NCBI RefSeq assembly: GCF_900103585.1
Contig: NZ_FNHV01000001.1
Location: forward strand, 812,397-876,396
DNA: 64,000 nucleotides
Source: Streptomyces sp. cf386
Lineage (GTDB): Bacteria; Actinomycetota; Actinomycetes; Streptomycetales; Streptomycetaceae
Direction: 5' to 3'
The notes under the pieces were generated by a model. The model was not told the origin of the DNA and searched no databases. It saw only the letters and a list, made by a program, of their open reading frames with translations. Position 1 is the stretch's first letter; each line of letters starts with the position of its first letter. The position numbers and the translations under genes were made by a program. Below, one piece after another: positions 36,086-47,645 of this stretch.

Positions 36086-36960
36086 TCACGGCATGGGCGG
36101 CTCTTGAGGGACGTACTCGAGCCGGTCGAAGGCCGCGCCGCCCTCGGTGACGTACATGCCGACCACCCGGCCGGTGAAGCCACCGGCAACCTGCGTGGAC
36201 AGATAGCGGCCGTCGAGTTCGGCGAGCCGCACCCCTTCGACCGCGAGGCCGATCGTGTCGGGACCGCCGGCCCGGAGTCCGGGCTCGTCCTCGCCGGTCG
36301 GGGACACCGGCCGATCGGTGCGCATCTCGACCTATACGCCTCGTCCATGCGAACGGACAGTCCGGCGTGGCCCGTTCCGGGTTCCAGGCGAGCCGCGAAC
36401 CGGCAGTCGGGGTGCTGCCGGCGGCGCCCGACGAAGGTGTGTCCCGGCCGGTCGAGGCTGTCGCCGGCGGCGTGCAGGGTGAGCCGGCCCGGCCGTTCGC
36501 TCAGCGACCACGAGCCGACCGGCCTACGGTGCGGGGAGATCGGTGCCGCCGTGGGAGAGGACGGGGTTGGCGGGGGCCGGTTCGTAGGGGCCGCGCGGGG
36601 AGCGGGGGCGGGCGACGGAGACGCTGTGACCGAGGGCCGTACCGCCCTCGGCGAGCACCAGGTACCACCAGTCGCCGACGCGATAGAGGTGCGGGGCCTC
36701 CGGATGCTGCTGGCCCGTCCCGGACCACACCTCGAAGGACCCTTCGAGCACCTTTCCGGTGGCCGGGTCGATGCGGGCCACCCTGACCCCGGCGGCGGCG
36801 CACCAGCAGTTGCCGTCGCCGTCCCAGGCGAGGTCGGGATCGATGCCGGGCAGGTCGATCCACACCGGGTCGACCAGGGGCCCTCCGGCCGCTCACTGCT
36901 GACCAGGAAGTTGCCGCCCGCACCAGGCCGATCGAAACATTCGGCCTCGATGGCGAACAT
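36086..36960 (-). pseudogene. Decayed GH43 beta-xylosidase
   Basis: Remnants of a family 43 glycosidase are spread over shifting frames. Near 36870 a one-base loss separates GNFLVSSERPEGP from DPVWIDLPGIDPDLAW. The stretch with EAPHLYRVGDWWYLVLAEGG is well preserved and stops near 36524. C-terminal pieces (RPGRLTLHAAGDSLDRPGH, then FTGRVVGMYVTEGGAAFDRL) follow in other frames. The N-terminal third and a middle segment of roughly 150 residues are missing compared with the usual 500. It would have cut xylo-oligosaccharides to xylose for the adjacent transporter operon. Reading both strands, no single open frame restores it. Confidence 0.8.
36933..36943. promoter_or_regulatory. Second CGAA-N3-TTCG palindrome
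   Basis: CGAAACATTCG lies at the 5' edge of the GH43 pseudogene. It matches the xylan-operon site and is probably the old operator of the lost gene, now fused close to its coding remnant. Confidence 0.5.
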
Positions 36961-36980
36961 TACGAAGCGGACTGTACGAG

Positions 36981-37017
36981 GATGCCCGGGCCGGGACAAG
37001 ACCGGGCGCCGGGCATC
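36981..37017 (-). terminator. Terminator after lysA
   Basis: GATGCCCGG/CCGGGCATC, a 9-bp stem with a further GC-rich inner stem, 38 bp past the lysA stop. Confidence 0.7.
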
Positions 37018-37054
37018 GGGTTCGGGGAAGTGACGCGTCGGCTACGACCGCGGG

Positions 37055-38389
37055 CTAGAGCCCCACGTCGCGGCTGCTGATGTCCTCCAGGGACTCGCGG
37101 CGGATCAGGAGGCGGGCCCGGCCGTCGTCCACGGCGACGACCGGCGGGCGGCCGACCATGTTGTAGCCGGAGGCCATGGACAGGTGGTAGGCGCCGGCGA
37201 CCGGGACGGCGAGCAGGTCTCCGGGGCGGATGTCCTCGGGGAGTTCGACGTCGGCGGCGACGATGTCGCCCGCCTCGCAGTGGCGGCCCACCACGGTGAC
37301 CGGGGCCGGGGCGGCGGTGCTGTGCCGGCCGACCAGGCGGGGCGCGTACCGGACGCCGTACAGGGCGGGCCGGGGGTTGTCGCTCATGCCGCCGTCCACG
37401 GCGACGTAGGTGTGCGTGCCGGTGCGCTTGACGGCGAGGACGTGGTAGAGCGCGATCCCCGCCGGGCCGGCGATCGCCCGCCCGGGTTCGATGATGAGCC
37501 GGGGCACGGCGAGCCCCGCCGCCGCGCACGCCTCCACCAGCTCGGCACGCACCTTGCGGGCCAGGCTTGTGAGATCCAGGGCGAGTTCGCCGGGACGGTA
37601 GGCGATGCCGTGGCCACCGCCGAGGTCGAGTTCGGGCAGGACCAGGCCGTGCTGTTCCTTCAGCCGGGCCATGAGGCCGACGATGCGCCGCACGGCGGCG
37701 ATGTAGGGCTTGATGCTGGTGATCTGCGAGCCCAAGTGGCAGTGCAGGCCGGTCAGTTCGAGCTGGGGCTGGTCCATTATCCGGGCGATGGCGTACTGCG
37801 CGTAGCCGTCGGAGATGGACAGGCCGAACTTCTGGTCCTCGGTGCCGGTGCGGATCTTCTCGTGGCCGCCGGCGCTGATGCCGGGCACGACGCGCACCAT
37901 CACCTTCTGGTGACCGTCGGGCCCGACCGCCGCGGCCAGCCGGGCGATCTCCGACGGGCTGTCGATGACGATGCGTCCGACCCCGAGGCGCAGCGCGGTG
38001 TCCAGATCGCGCGGGGACTTGGCGTTGCCGTGCAGCACGATCTTCTCCGGCGGGAAGCCGGTGGTGACCGCGAGCTCCAGCTCACCGGCCGAGCAGACGT
38101 CCAGGCCGAGGCCCTCCTCGTCCACCCAGTGGACCATCGCCCGGCACAGAAACGCCTTGGCCGCGTACAGGATGTCGGCGTCGGGGAAGACCTGCCGGTA
38201 GGTGCGGCAGCGTTCGCGGACCTCGTCCTCGTCGATGACGTAGACGGGCGTACCGAACCGGTCGGCGACCTCGGCGAGCGGTACGCCGCCCACGGTGATC
38301 TCGCCCTCGCGGGGCTCGACGGCCGAGGCCGGCCACACCGAGAGCGCGTCGGCCGGGGCCGTCACCGCGGGTTCGTGAATGGTGGTCAT
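37055..38389 (-). CDS. lysA: Diaminopimelate decarboxylase
   Basis: PLP enzyme of 444 residues that makes L-lysine from meso-diaminopimelate. Seen: the PLP lysine Lys78 in ILYAAKAFLCR, HCHLGSQI, the phosphate-binding GGGHGIAY, EPGRAIAG, and the second-subunit substrate motif GRHCEAGDI. The ATG at 38389 has GAGGGGGAA upstream. Streptomyces often have a second lysA in the thr-hom region, so this may be one of two. It lies 14 bp downstream of the SAV_915-like gene, a likely two-gene operon. Confidence 0.94.
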   Translation of the reverse strand: MTTIHEPAVTAPADALSVWPASAVEPREGEITVGGVPLAEVADRFGTPVYVIDEDEVRERCRTYRQVFPDADILYAAKAFLCRAMVHWVDEEGLGLDVCSAGELELAVTTGFPPEKIVLHGNAKSPRDLDTALRLGVGRIVIDSPSEIARLAAAVGPDGHQKVMVRVVPGISAGGHEKIRTGTEDQKFGLSISDGYAQYAIARIMDQPQLELTGLHCHLGSQITSIKPYIAAVRRIVGLMARLKEQHGLVLPELDLGGGHGIAYRPGELALDLTSLARKVRAELVEACAAAGLAVPRLIIEPGRAIAGPAGIALYHVLAVKRTGTHTYVAVDGGMSDNPRPALYGVRYAPRLVGRHSTAAPAPVTVVGRHCEAGDIVAADVELPEDIRPGDLLAVPVAGAYHLSMASGYNMVGRPPVVAVDDGRARLLIRRESLEDISSRDVGL

Positions 38390-38403
38390 CGTGCGGTTCC
38401 CCC

Positions 38404-38841
38404 TCAGCCGATCCACAGGGCAAGTGCCGAGACGAGCGCTGCCACGCCGGTCACGCGCAGCGCTCCGACCGCCTGGGGATCCCAGGCGCTCTGACGGAAA
38501 CGGGGACCGGAGTGCTGCTGAGCGGGCTCCGCGGCGGACGGCGTGGTCACGGCCGGGGCGGGCGCGCAGAACTGGGGGTCCACCGTGACGGTGGTGACGC
38601 CGAGCGGTGCGGTCAGGGAGCGCAGGGCGGGCTCGGCGAGCCGGATCCAGGGCTGGTCGGGGCCGAGGGTGGCGGTCAGTTTCCGCTGCGAGGTGAACCC
38701 CACGGCGGTGCGGTCACCGATCGGTGTACGGAAGAGCCGGGCCGCGCAGGCGGCCTGTCCCGGCCGGACCGGTACGTACAGAGGGCCGGCCGGGAACCGT
38801 TCAGAGGGCTCCGGGTCTTCGTCGGACAGGGTGTCTGCCAT
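38404..38841 (-). CDS. SAV_915-like protein
   Basis: A 145-residue protein that I match to the SAV_915-like family of Streptomyces. Seen: AGPLYVPVRPGQAACAARLF, RTPIGDRTAVGFTSQRKLTA, the LGPDQPWIRLAEPALR segment and a hydrophobic C-terminal tail ending ALALWIG that could anchor it in the membrane. Related domains resemble type III secretion SseB-type folds. Function unknown. It is co-directional with and 14 bp upstream of lysA. Confidence 0.75.
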   Translation of the reverse strand: MADTLSDEDPEPSERFPAGPLYVPVRPGQAACAARLFRTPIGDRTAVGFTSQRKLTATLGPDQPWIRLAEPALRSLTAPLGVTTVTVDPQFCAPAPAVTTPSAAEPAQQHSGPRFRQSAWDPQAVGALRVTGVAALVSALALWIG

Positions 38842-38963
38842 GGGATTCCTCCGGGAGGATCCGAGATGGGTCGGGCAGGTTGTTTCACGGCCCCGGACGC
38901 GGGGAGGCGGACCGGGGCTTGCCACTGACGCTATGCCCGAGGACCCGGGGGTTCCGAGGGCTC

Positions 38964-39013
38964 ATGACGCGATGCTGACGGCGATGCCCCGGACGCTGAC
39001 GGGTTGCTGACAC
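38964..39013 (+). promoter_or_regulatory. Heptamer tetrad A, upstream of the universal stress protein gene
   Basis: ATGACGC (38964), CTGACGG (38975), CTGACGG (38996) and CTGACAC (39007) are direct repeats spaced 11, 21 and 11 bp, ending 153 bp before the start codon. The same spacing recurs at four other places in this window. Candidate binding site for an OmpR-type regulator. Confidence 0.65.
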
Positions 39014-39166
39014 GAGGCCCGGCCGACCGGGGAGAACACCGTCAGAGGTGCGCCAAGAAGAGCGGCGAGGGCTGGCTGCGGGCTTGCGGCGGGGGTGTGA
39101 TGGGAACGGCCCTTCGAGGGCTTCCCGCGACAACGAAGAACCGTGAAGAGAAGAAACGGTGGAGTC

Positions 39167-39703
39167 ATGTCTGGTTCCGACGGCCCCGCGACGGCACGGG
39201 TCGTAGTGGGCGTGAGCGGCTCGCTGGGCAGCCTCGCCGCGCTGGCCCGGGCCGCGGACGAGGCGCGGCGCCGAGGCGCCGAGCTGTGGCCGGTGCTCGC
39301 CTGGCAGCCGCCGGGCGGGGAACTCGCCTCCCGGCGGGGTCCGGGGGCGAGCCTGCTGCTGGACGAGTGGCAGGAGATGGCACGCGAGCGGCTGGTCACC
39401 GTCCTTCAGGACGTCTTCGGTGCCTCCGGGCCCGGAGTGTGGATGCACGCCCTGGTCGCCCACGGCACCCCGGGTCTCGCCCTGGTGGAGATCGCCGACC
39501 GCGAGAACGACATCCTGGTCGTCGGCGCAGGCCGCCGCAGCCCCTGGCACCGCGCCTGCCACCGCTCGGTCACCCGCTACTGCCTCGCCCACGCCAGTTG
39601 CCCGGTCCTCGCGGTACCGCCGTCGCCGCTGGAGTCCGAGCTGGCGACGGCTCACCGGCGCAACGCCTGGCGATTGCGGTTGGACACCCGGCACCTGGTG
39701 TAG
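39167..39703 (+). CDS. Universal stress protein
   Basis: A 178-residue UspA-fold protein. The first strand and ATP-site Asp/Gly region appear as RVVVGVSGSLGSLAALARAA, and the nucleotide-binding glycine motif as VVGAGRRSPWHRACHRSVTR with the closing CPVLAVP strand. It probably binds ATP and modulates survival under stress. GGTGGAG is just upstream of the ATG. It is convergent with kdpD, 16 bp apart. A four-copy TTGACGG-like array upstream links it to the potassium genes. KdpD itself contains a Usp domain, so a functional link is plausible. Confidence 0.9.
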   Translation: MSGSDGPATARVVVGVSGSLGSLAALARAADEARRRGAELWPVLAWQPPGGELASRRGPGASLLLDEWQEMARERLVTVLQDVFGASGPGVWMHALVAHGTPGLALVEIADRENDILVVGAGRRSPWHRACHRSVTRYCLAHASCPVLAVPPSPLESELATAHRRNAWRLRLDTRHLV

Positions 39704-39719
39704 CAGGCAGAGCGAGCCG

Positions 39720-42263
39720 CTACGAAACCACCGCGGCCGGCACCTCCGGCTCCCCCGGCCGCCGCCCCTGCGCCATCCGCAGGCTCAGCACCATGGTGAG
39801 GCCGCCGCCAGGTGTGTCCTCCGCGTTGATCGTGCCGCCCATCGCCTCGGCGAAGCCGCGGGCGACCGCGAGGCCGAGGCCCACTCCGGCGCCGCGCGGG
39901 GAGTCGCCGTAGCGCTGGAAGGGCTCGAAGATGCGGTCCTTGGCCTCGTCCGGGACACCTCGCCCGCGGTCGACCACGCGTACCTCGACGCGGTCGCGGA
40001 TGGCGCTTGCGGAGACCAGCACGGCCTTGTCCTGCGGGCTGTACTTGACGGCGTTCTCGACGACGTTGGCGACGACCCGCTCCAGCAGGCCCTTGTCCAC
40101 GGCGACCATGGGCAGCGTCTCCGGGATGTCCAGCTCCACGCTGCCCTCCGGCACCCCGCCCAGCGCCATCGGCACGACCTCGTCGAGGTCGATCTCCCTG
40201 ATCAGCGGTGTGACGGTGCCTGTCTGAAGGCGCGACATGTCCAGCAGGTTGCCGACGAGGAGGTCGAGCCGGTCGGCGCCCTCCTCGATCGCCTGGAGGA
40301 GTTCGGCCTCGTCCTCCTCGGACCAGGCCACGTCGTCGGACCGCAGCGAGGAGACCGAGGCCTTGATACCGGCGAGGGGCGTCCGCAGGTCGTGGCTGAC
40401 GGCGGCCAGCAGGGCCGTGCGGATGCGGTTGCCCTCGGCCAGTTCCTTGGCCTGATCGGCCTCGCGCCTCAGGCGCTGGCGGTCCAGGACGACGGCGGAC
40501 TGCGCGGCGAAGGCGGCCAGCACCCGGCGGTCCTCGGCGGGCAGCACCCGACCGGTCAGCGCCAGCGACATGTGGTCGCCGACCGGCACGTCCACGGCCG
40601 CGTCGTCGGGGTCCTGGCAGGGCTGGGGACCCACGCTGCCCGCGCAGGTCCACGGGGCGACATCGCTCTCCCGCTCCAGCAGCGCCACCGAATCCATACC
40701 GAACGTCTCACGGACGCGATCCAGCAGCGCCTCCAGGCTGGTCTCGCCGCGCAGCACGTTGCCGGCCAGGAAGGACAGGATCTCCGACTCGGCGCGCAGG
40801 CGGTTCGCCTGGTGGGTGCGGCGGGCCGCCAGGTCCACCACGGAGGCCACCGACACGGCCACGCCTATGAAGATGGCGATGGCGACGATGTTCTTCGGGT
40901 CGGCGATGGTCAGCGTGTGGACGGGCGGAGTGAAGAACCAGTTCAGCAGCAGGGAGCCGACCACCGCGGAGGCCAGGGCCGGCAGCAGCCCGCCGAGGAG
41001 CGCCGCGGCGACCGTCAGCGACAGGTACAGCAGCATGTCGTTGGCGAGGCCGACTTCGGGGGCGACGTGCGTCAGCAGCACGGTGAGGACGACCGGGCCG
41101 AGTACGGCGACCAGCCAGCCCCGGATGATCCGCGACCGGCCGAGGCGGGCGCTGCGGGGCACGGGCAGTCCGCGGCCCTTGCCCGCCTCGTCGTGGGTGA
41201 TCAAGTGGACGTCGAGGTCGGGGCCCGAGTCGCGGGCCACCGTGGCGCCGACGCCGGGCCCGAAGACGTACTGCCAGCTCTTGCGGCGGGAGACGCCGAG
41301 CACGATCTGGGTGGCGTTCACCCCGCGTGCGAAGTCCAGCAGGGCCACGGGGATGTCGTCACCGACGACATGGTGGAAGGTGCCGCCGAGGTCCTCGACC
41401 AGACCGCGCTGGACGGCCAGTTCCTTCGGCGACGAGGACGTCAGGCCGTCGCTGCTGGCGATGTAGACGGCCAGCACCTCACCGCCGGCGCCCTTCTCCG
41501 CCAGCCGGGCGGCCCGACGGATCAGCGTCCGCCCCTCCGGGCCGCCGGTCAGGCCGACGACGATGCGCTCCCGCGATCCCCAGATCGTCGAGACCTCGTG
41601 CTCACTGCGGTACGCGTTCAGATACTCGTCGACCCGGTCGGCGACCCAGAGCAGGGCCAGCTCGCGCAGGGCGGTGAGGTTGCCGGGACGGAAGTAGTTC
41701 GACAGCGCCGCGTCGACCTTGTCCGACTTGTAGATGTTGCCGTGCGCCATCCGGCGGCGCAGCGCCTGGGGCGACATGTCGACCAGCTCGACCTGGTCGG
41801 CGCGGCGCACCACCTCGTCGGGCACGGTCTCCTGCTGCCGCACGCCGGTGATCGACTCGACGACGTCGCCCAGCGACTCCAGGTGCTGGATGTTGACGGT
41901 CGAAATCACGTCGATGCCGGCCGCCAGGAGTTCCTCCACGTCCTGCCAGCGCTTGGCGTTGCGGGAGCCGGGGATGTTGGTGTGGGCCAGCTCGTCCACC
42001 AGCGCCACCTTGGGCCGGCGGGCCAGGACGGCGTCGATGTCCATCTCGGTGAAGGAGGTGCCCCGGTACTCCAGCTCATTGCGATGGATCTGTTCCAGAC
42101 CGTGCAGCATCACCTCGGTGCGCGGCCGGTCGTGGTGCTCCACGAACGCGACCACGCAGTCGGTGCCGCGTTCCACCCGCCGATGCGCCTCGGACAGCAT
42201 CGCGTACGTCTTGCCGACGCCGGGTGCCGCACCGAGGTAGATCCGAAGTTTGCCGCGTGCCAT
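39720..42263 (-). CDS. kdpD: Potassium sensor histidine kinase KdpD
   Basis: Membrane histidine kinase of 847 residues controlling kdp expression. Domains in order: KdpD N-terminal domain with Walker A GAAPGVGKTY (residues 11-20), Usp-like domain (VVGLTGGPEGRTLIRRAAR), four close membrane segments around 400-500, GAF-like region, the HisKA box AVSHDLRTPL with His624, and an HATPase domain (GAGVGLGLAVARGFAEAMGG). It lies 2 bp downstream of kdpE and is the last gene of the kdp cluster. All kinase motifs look intact. Confidence 0.97.
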   Translation of the reverse strand: MARGKLRIYLGAAPGVGKTYAMLSEAHRRVERGTDCVVAFVEHHDRPRTEVMLHGLEQIHRNELEYRGTSFTEMDIDAVLARRPKVALVDELAHTNIPGSRNAKRWQDVEELLAAGIDVISTVNIQHLESLGDVVESITGVRQQETVPDEVVRRADQVELVDMSPQALRRRMAHGNIYKSDKVDAALSNYFRPGNLTALRELALLWVADRVDEYLNAYRSEHEVSTIWGSRERIVVGLTGGPEGRTLIRRAARLAEKGAGGEVLAVYIASSDGLTSSSPKELAVQRGLVEDLGGTFHHVVGDDIPVALLDFARGVNATQIVLGVSRRKSWQYVFGPGVGATVARDSGPDLDVHLITHDEAGKGRGLPVPRSARLGRSRIIRGWLVAVLGPVVLTVLLTHVAPEVGLANDMLLYLSLTVAAALLGGLLPALASAVVGSLLLNWFFTPPVHTLTIADPKNIVAIAIFIGVAVSVASVVDLAARRTHQANRLRAESEILSFLAGNVLRGETSLEALLDRVRETFGMDSVALLERESDVAPWTCAGSVGPQPCQDPDDAAVDVPVGDHMSLALTGRVLPAEDRRVLAAFAAQSAVVLDRQRLRREADQAKELAEGNRIRTALLAAVSHDLRTPLAGIKASVSSLRSDDVAWSEEDEAELLQAIEEGADRLDLLVGNLLDMSRLQTGTVTPLIREIDLDEVVPMALGGVPEGSVELDIPETLPMVAVDKGLLERVVANVVENAVKYSPQDKAVLVSASAIRDRVEVRVVDRGRGVPDEAKDRIFEPFQRYGDSPRGAGVGLGLAVARGFAEAMGGTINAEDTPGGGLTMVLSLRMAQGRRPGEPEVPAAVVS

Positions 42264-42265
42264 GT

Positions 42266-42949
42266 TCACCCTTCGAAGCGGTAACCCATGCCGGGTTCGG
42301 TGATGAGATAACGGGGGTGCGAGGGGTCCGCTTCCAGTTTGCGGCGCAGCTGGGCCATGTAGACCCGCAGGTAGTTGGTCTTGCTGCTCTGAGAGACCCC
42401 CCAGACCTCCTGGAGCAGGTACTTCTGTGTGACGAGTCGGCCCGGGTTGGTGACCAGGATCTCCAGCAGATGCCATTCCGTCGGCGTGAGGCGCACGTCA
42501 CGGCTGCCGCGGGCGACCTTCTTGGCGCGCAGGTCGATGACGAACTCGTCCGTCTCCACGACCGTCGTCTCGGGGGCGAGCGGGCTCTCCTCGGTACGGC
42601 GGACGGCCGCCCGCAGCCGGGCCATCAGCTCGTCCATGCTGAACGGCTTGGTGACGTAGTCGTCGGCGCCCGCGTCGAGGGCGGCGACCTTCTCGTCGGA
42701 CGACTGGCGCGCCGACAGCACCAGGATCGGTACGCGGCTCCAGCCACGCAGTGCCTTGATGACGTCGACCCCGTCCATGTCGGGAAGTCCGAGGTCCAGC
42801 AGCACCACGTCGGGCTGACGGATGGCCGCCAGTCGCAGGGCGGTGGCCCCGTCGGGCGCCGCCTCCGCTCCGTAGCGGCGGGCCTGCATGTTGATCACGA
42901 GTGCCCGCACCAGCTGCGGGTCGTCCTCCACCACCAACACCCTGGTCAT
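42266..42949 (-). CDS. kdpE: Response regulator KdpE
   Basis: OmpR/PhoB-family response regulator of 227 residues. The receiver domain has the acidic pair EDD (8-10), the phospho-acceptor Asp52 in LLDLGLPDMDG and Lys in VTKPFSMDEL. The winged-helix DNA-binding domain follows (LTPTEWHLLEILVTNPGRLV, KTNYLRVYMAQLRRKLE). It is phosphorylated by KdpD and activates kdpFABC under potassium limitation or salt stress. OmpR-type regulators bind direct repeats 10-11 bp apart, matching the heptamer arrays in this region. Confidence 0.97.
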   Translation of the reverse strand: MTRVLVVEDDPQLVRALVINMQARRYGAEAAPDGATALRLAAIRQPDVVLLDLGLPDMDGVDVIKALRGWSRVPILVLSARQSSDEKVAALDAGADDYVTKPFSMDELMARLRAAVRRTEESPLAPETTVVETDEFVIDLRAKKVARGSRDVRLTPTEWHLLEILVTNPGRLVTQKYLLQEVWGVSQSSKTNYLRVYMAQLRRKLEADPSHPRYLITEPGMGYRFEG

Positions 42950-43006
42950 GGGTGTGTGCCATTCCTCTCGTACACGTCGGCCGCTGCGCGACCGGCTTCA
43001 CGGCGA

Positions 43007-43048
43007 CGGGAGTCGGCGGATCCGGATGTCTCCGGCCGCCGACTCCCG
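43007..43048 (-). terminator. Intercistronic hairpin between kdpC and kdpE
   Basis: Perfect 13-bp stem CGGGAGTCGGCGG/CCGCCGACTCCCG with a 16-nt loop in the 118-bp gap. It would limit read-through from kdpFABC into kdpED or stabilise the upstream message. Confidence 0.7.
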
Positions 43049-43067
43049 CTCGGTTCGGTTAACGCCA

Positions 43068-43736
43068 TCAGCCCTTGGCCACGAGTTCCTTGAGCGCGAT
43101 GTTGAGCTCCAGGACGTTCACACGGGGCTCCCCGATGAAGCCGAGCGTGCGTCCCTCGGTGTGCTCGTCGACCAGCTTCTGCACCTGGTCGACGGACAGC
43201 CCGTTCTTCTCGGCGATCCGGTGGACCTGGAGGTCGGCGTACTCCGGGGAGATGTCCGGGTCCAGGCCGGAGCCGGAGGACGTCACCGCTTCGGCGGGGA
43301 CGTCGGACGGCTTGACCTTGTAGTCGGCGGTCGAGTTGTCCTTGACGACGGCGGCCTTGGCGTCCTTCACCCACTGGATGAGCTCTTCGTTGTCGCCGGA
43401 CCGGTTGGTCGCGCCGGACAGGATGAGCTTGTACTGGGTGTTGACGCTGTTGCTGCCGAGGCCGTTCTGCGGGCGGCCCTGGAACCACTTCAGGTCGGGC
43501 GCCGGGGTGTCCTCGCCCTTCTTCAGCGGCAGGTTGTAGGACTGCCCGATCAGGGACGATCCGACGACCTTGCCGTCCGCCTTGATCTCGGAGCCGTTCG
43601 CCTTGTCGCTGAACAGCCCCTGCGCGATGCCGGTGACGACCAGCGGGTAGATGACACCGGTCACCAGGGTCAGCACGAGGAGGGCACGCAGGCCCGCCCC
43701 GAGCAACCGGACCGTGTTCGAAACGGAGTTGTTCAT
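43068..43736 (-). CDS. kdpC: Potassium-transporting ATPase subunit KdpC
   Basis: A 222-residue subunit that links KdpA and KdpB in the K+ pump. One N-terminal membrane span (LRALLVLTLVTGVIYPLVVT) precedes an extracytoplasmic domain with the conserved FQGRPQNGLGSNSVN and the C-terminal VNVLELNIAL. The insert between them is somewhat longer than in enterobacteria. The ATG at 43736 (or GTG at 43739) lies within a few bases of the kdpB stop, giving tight coupling. Confidence 0.95.
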   Translation of the reverse strand: MNNSVSNTVRLLGAGLRALLVLTLVTGVIYPLVVTGIAQGLFSDKANGSEIKADGKVVGSSLIGQSYNLPLKKGEDTPAPDLKWFQGRPQNGLGSNSVNTQYKLILSGATNRSGDNEELIQWVKDAKAAVVKDNSTADYKVKPSDVPAEAVTSSGSGLDPDISPEYADLQVHRIAEKNGLSVDQVQKLVDEHTEGRTLGFIGEPRVNVLELNIALKELVAKG

Positions 43737-43741
43737 CACGA

Positions 43742-45853
<2,112 letters not shown>

Positions 45854-45885
45854 GGAGTCCTCTTGCTTCTCGATACGAGTGGTCA

Positions 45886-47547
45886 TCACGCCAGCCCCTC
45901 GGCCAGCGGACCCAGCGCCAGCGCCGGGAAGTACGTCAGACCGGTGATGATGAGGATCGTGCCGACCAGCAGACCCGTGTACAGGGGCTTGTCGGTGCGC
46001 AGGGTGCCCGCGGTCTCCGGGACCGGCTTCTGCTCGGCGAGCGAGCCGGCCAGCGCCAGCACGAACACCATCGGCAGGAAGCGGCCGAACAGCATGCACA
46101 GTCCGAGCGTGCTGTTGAACCACTGCGTGTCCGCGTTGAGTCCGGCGAAGGCCGAACCGTTGTTGTTGGAGGCGGACGTGTAGGCGTACAGGATCTCGGA
46201 GAATCCGTGCGCCCCGCTGTTGGTCATCGAGTCGGCCGGGGTCGGCAGGGCCATCGCGAACGCGGTGAAGACGAGCACCAGCGCCGGCGTGATCAGGATG
46301 TAGCAGGCCGCCAGCTTGATCTCGCGGGATCCGATCTTCTTGCCCAGGTACTCGGGCGTACGGCCGACCATCAGACCGGCGATGAACACCGCGATGATCG
46401 CCATGATCAGCATGCCGTAGAGGCCGGAGCCGGTACCGCCGGGCGCGATCTCGCCCAGCATCATGCCGAGCATGGTGATGCCGCCGCCGAGGCCGGTGAA
46501 GGAGGAGTGGAAGGAGTCCACCGCGCCGGTCGAGGTGAGCGTCGTCGACGTCGCGAAGATCGCCGAGGAGCCGACCCCGAAGCGGACCTCCTTTCCCTCG
46601 TACGCCCCGCCCGCGAGGTCGAACGCCGGGCCGTGGTGGTTGAACTCGGTCCACATCATCAGGGCGACGAAGCCGACCCAGATGGTGGCCATGGTGGCCA
46701 GGATCGCGTAGCCCTGCTTGACCGAGCCGACCATGACGCCGAACGTGCGGGTCAGCGAGAACGGGATCACCAGGATCAGGAAGATCTCGAAGAGGTTCGT
46801 GAACGGGGTGGGGTTCTCGAAGGGGTGGGAGCTGTTGGCGTTGAAGTAGCCGCCACCGTTGGTACCCAGCTCCTTGATGGCTTCCTGCGACGCCACCGCG
46901 CCGCCGTTCCACTGCTGCGAGCCGCCCATGAACTGGCCGACCTCGTGGATGCCGGAGAAGTTCTGGATGGCGCCGCAGGCGACCAGGACGACGGCGGCGA
47001 CCGCGGCGCCCGGCAGCAGGATGCGGGTCACGCCACGCACCAGGTCGGACCAGAAGTTGCCGAGCTCACCGGTGCGCGAGCGCGCGAATCCGCGCACCAG
47101 CGCCACCGCGACGGCGATACCCACGGCCGCGGAGACGAAGTTCTGCACGGCCAGACCGGCGGTCTGCACGACGTGGCCCATGGCCTGCTCGCCGTAGTAC
47201 GACTGCCAGTTGGTGTTGGTGACGAAGGACACTGCGGTGTTGAACGCCTGGTCCGAGTCGATCGCGGAGAAGCCGAGCGAACCGGGCAGCACGCCCTGGA
47301 GCCGCTGCAGCAGGTAGAGGAACAGGACACCGACCACGGAGAAGGCGAGGACGCCGCGCAGGTACGCGGTCCAGCGCATCTCGGTGTCGGGGTTGGCGCC
47401 GATGCCCTTGTAGATCCACTTCTCGACACGCCAGTGCTTGTCGGAGGAGTAGACCTTGGCCATGTAGTTGCCAAGCGGTTTGTAGGCGAGCGCCAGTGCC
47501 GCGATCAGGGCAAGCAGCTGGAGCACGCCGGCAAGTACGGGACCCAT
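45886..47547 (-). CDS. kdpA: Potassium-transporting ATPase channel subunit KdpA
   Basis: K+-selective channel-like subunit of 553 residues with ten membrane segments. The four selectivity-filter loops are seen as [37 protein letters not shown] and [13 protein letters not shown]. It passes K+ into the tunnel leading to KdpB. It lies 8 bp downstream of kdpF and overlaps kdpB if the longer KdpB start is used. Confidence 0.97.
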   Translation of the reverse strand: MGPVLAGVLQLLALIAALALAYKPLGNYMAKVYSSDKHWRVEKWIYKGIGANPDTEMRWTAYLRGVLAFSVVGVLFLYLLQRLQGVLPGSLGFSAIDSDQAFNTAVSFVTNTNWQSYYGEQAMGHVVQTAGLAVQNFVSAAVGIAVAVALVRGFARSRTGELGNFWSDLVRGVTRILLPGAAVAAVVLVACGAIQNFSGIHEVGQFMGGSQQWNGGAVASQEAIKELGTNGGGYFNANSSHPFENPTPFTNLFEIFLILVIPFSLTRTFGVMVGSVKQGYAILATMATIWVGFVALMMWTEFNHHGPAFDLAGGAYEGKEVRFGVGSSAIFATSTTLTSTGAVDSFHSSFTGLGGGITMLGMMLGEIAPGGTGSGLYGMLIMAIIAVFIAGLMVGRTPEYLGKKIGSREIKLAACYILITPALVLVFTAFAMALPTPADSMTNSGAHGFSEILYAYTSASNNNGSAFAGLNADTQWFNSTLGLCMLFGRFLPMVFVLALAGSLAEQKPVPETAGTLRTDKPLYTGLLVGTILIITGLTYFPALALGPLAEGLA

Positions 47548-47555
47548 GTCTTGTC

Positions 47556-47645
47556 TCAGAACCTCTCCGGGAAGATCAGGGCGAGGACGAGATAGCCCAG
47601 CAGGGCGACGGCCACGACGAGGCCGACGATGTTCTCGGCGGTCAC
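47556..47645 (-). CDS. kdpF: KdpF small membrane subunit
   Basis: A 29-residue single-span protein starting [16 protein letters not shown] and ending ALIFPERF, the standard KdpF pattern, which stabilises the Kdp complex at the KdpA interface. The GTG start overlaps the stop of a 27-residue open frame just upstream (GTGA). Length and position, immediately before kdpA, fit KdpF. Confidence 0.9.
   Translation of the reverse strand: MTAENIVGLVVAVALLGYLVLALIFPERF

Noticed and set aside
39420-42284. Uninterrupted 954-codon frame on the plus strand opposite kdpD
   Set aside because: It is a mirror of kdpD codons in GC-rich DNA: Arg/Gly/His/Asp-biased composition, no motifs, and the minus strand encodes a full sensor kinase. 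Similar long antisense frames opposite the binding-protein gene at 9270, kdpAB and the second kdpD were rejected for the same reason.
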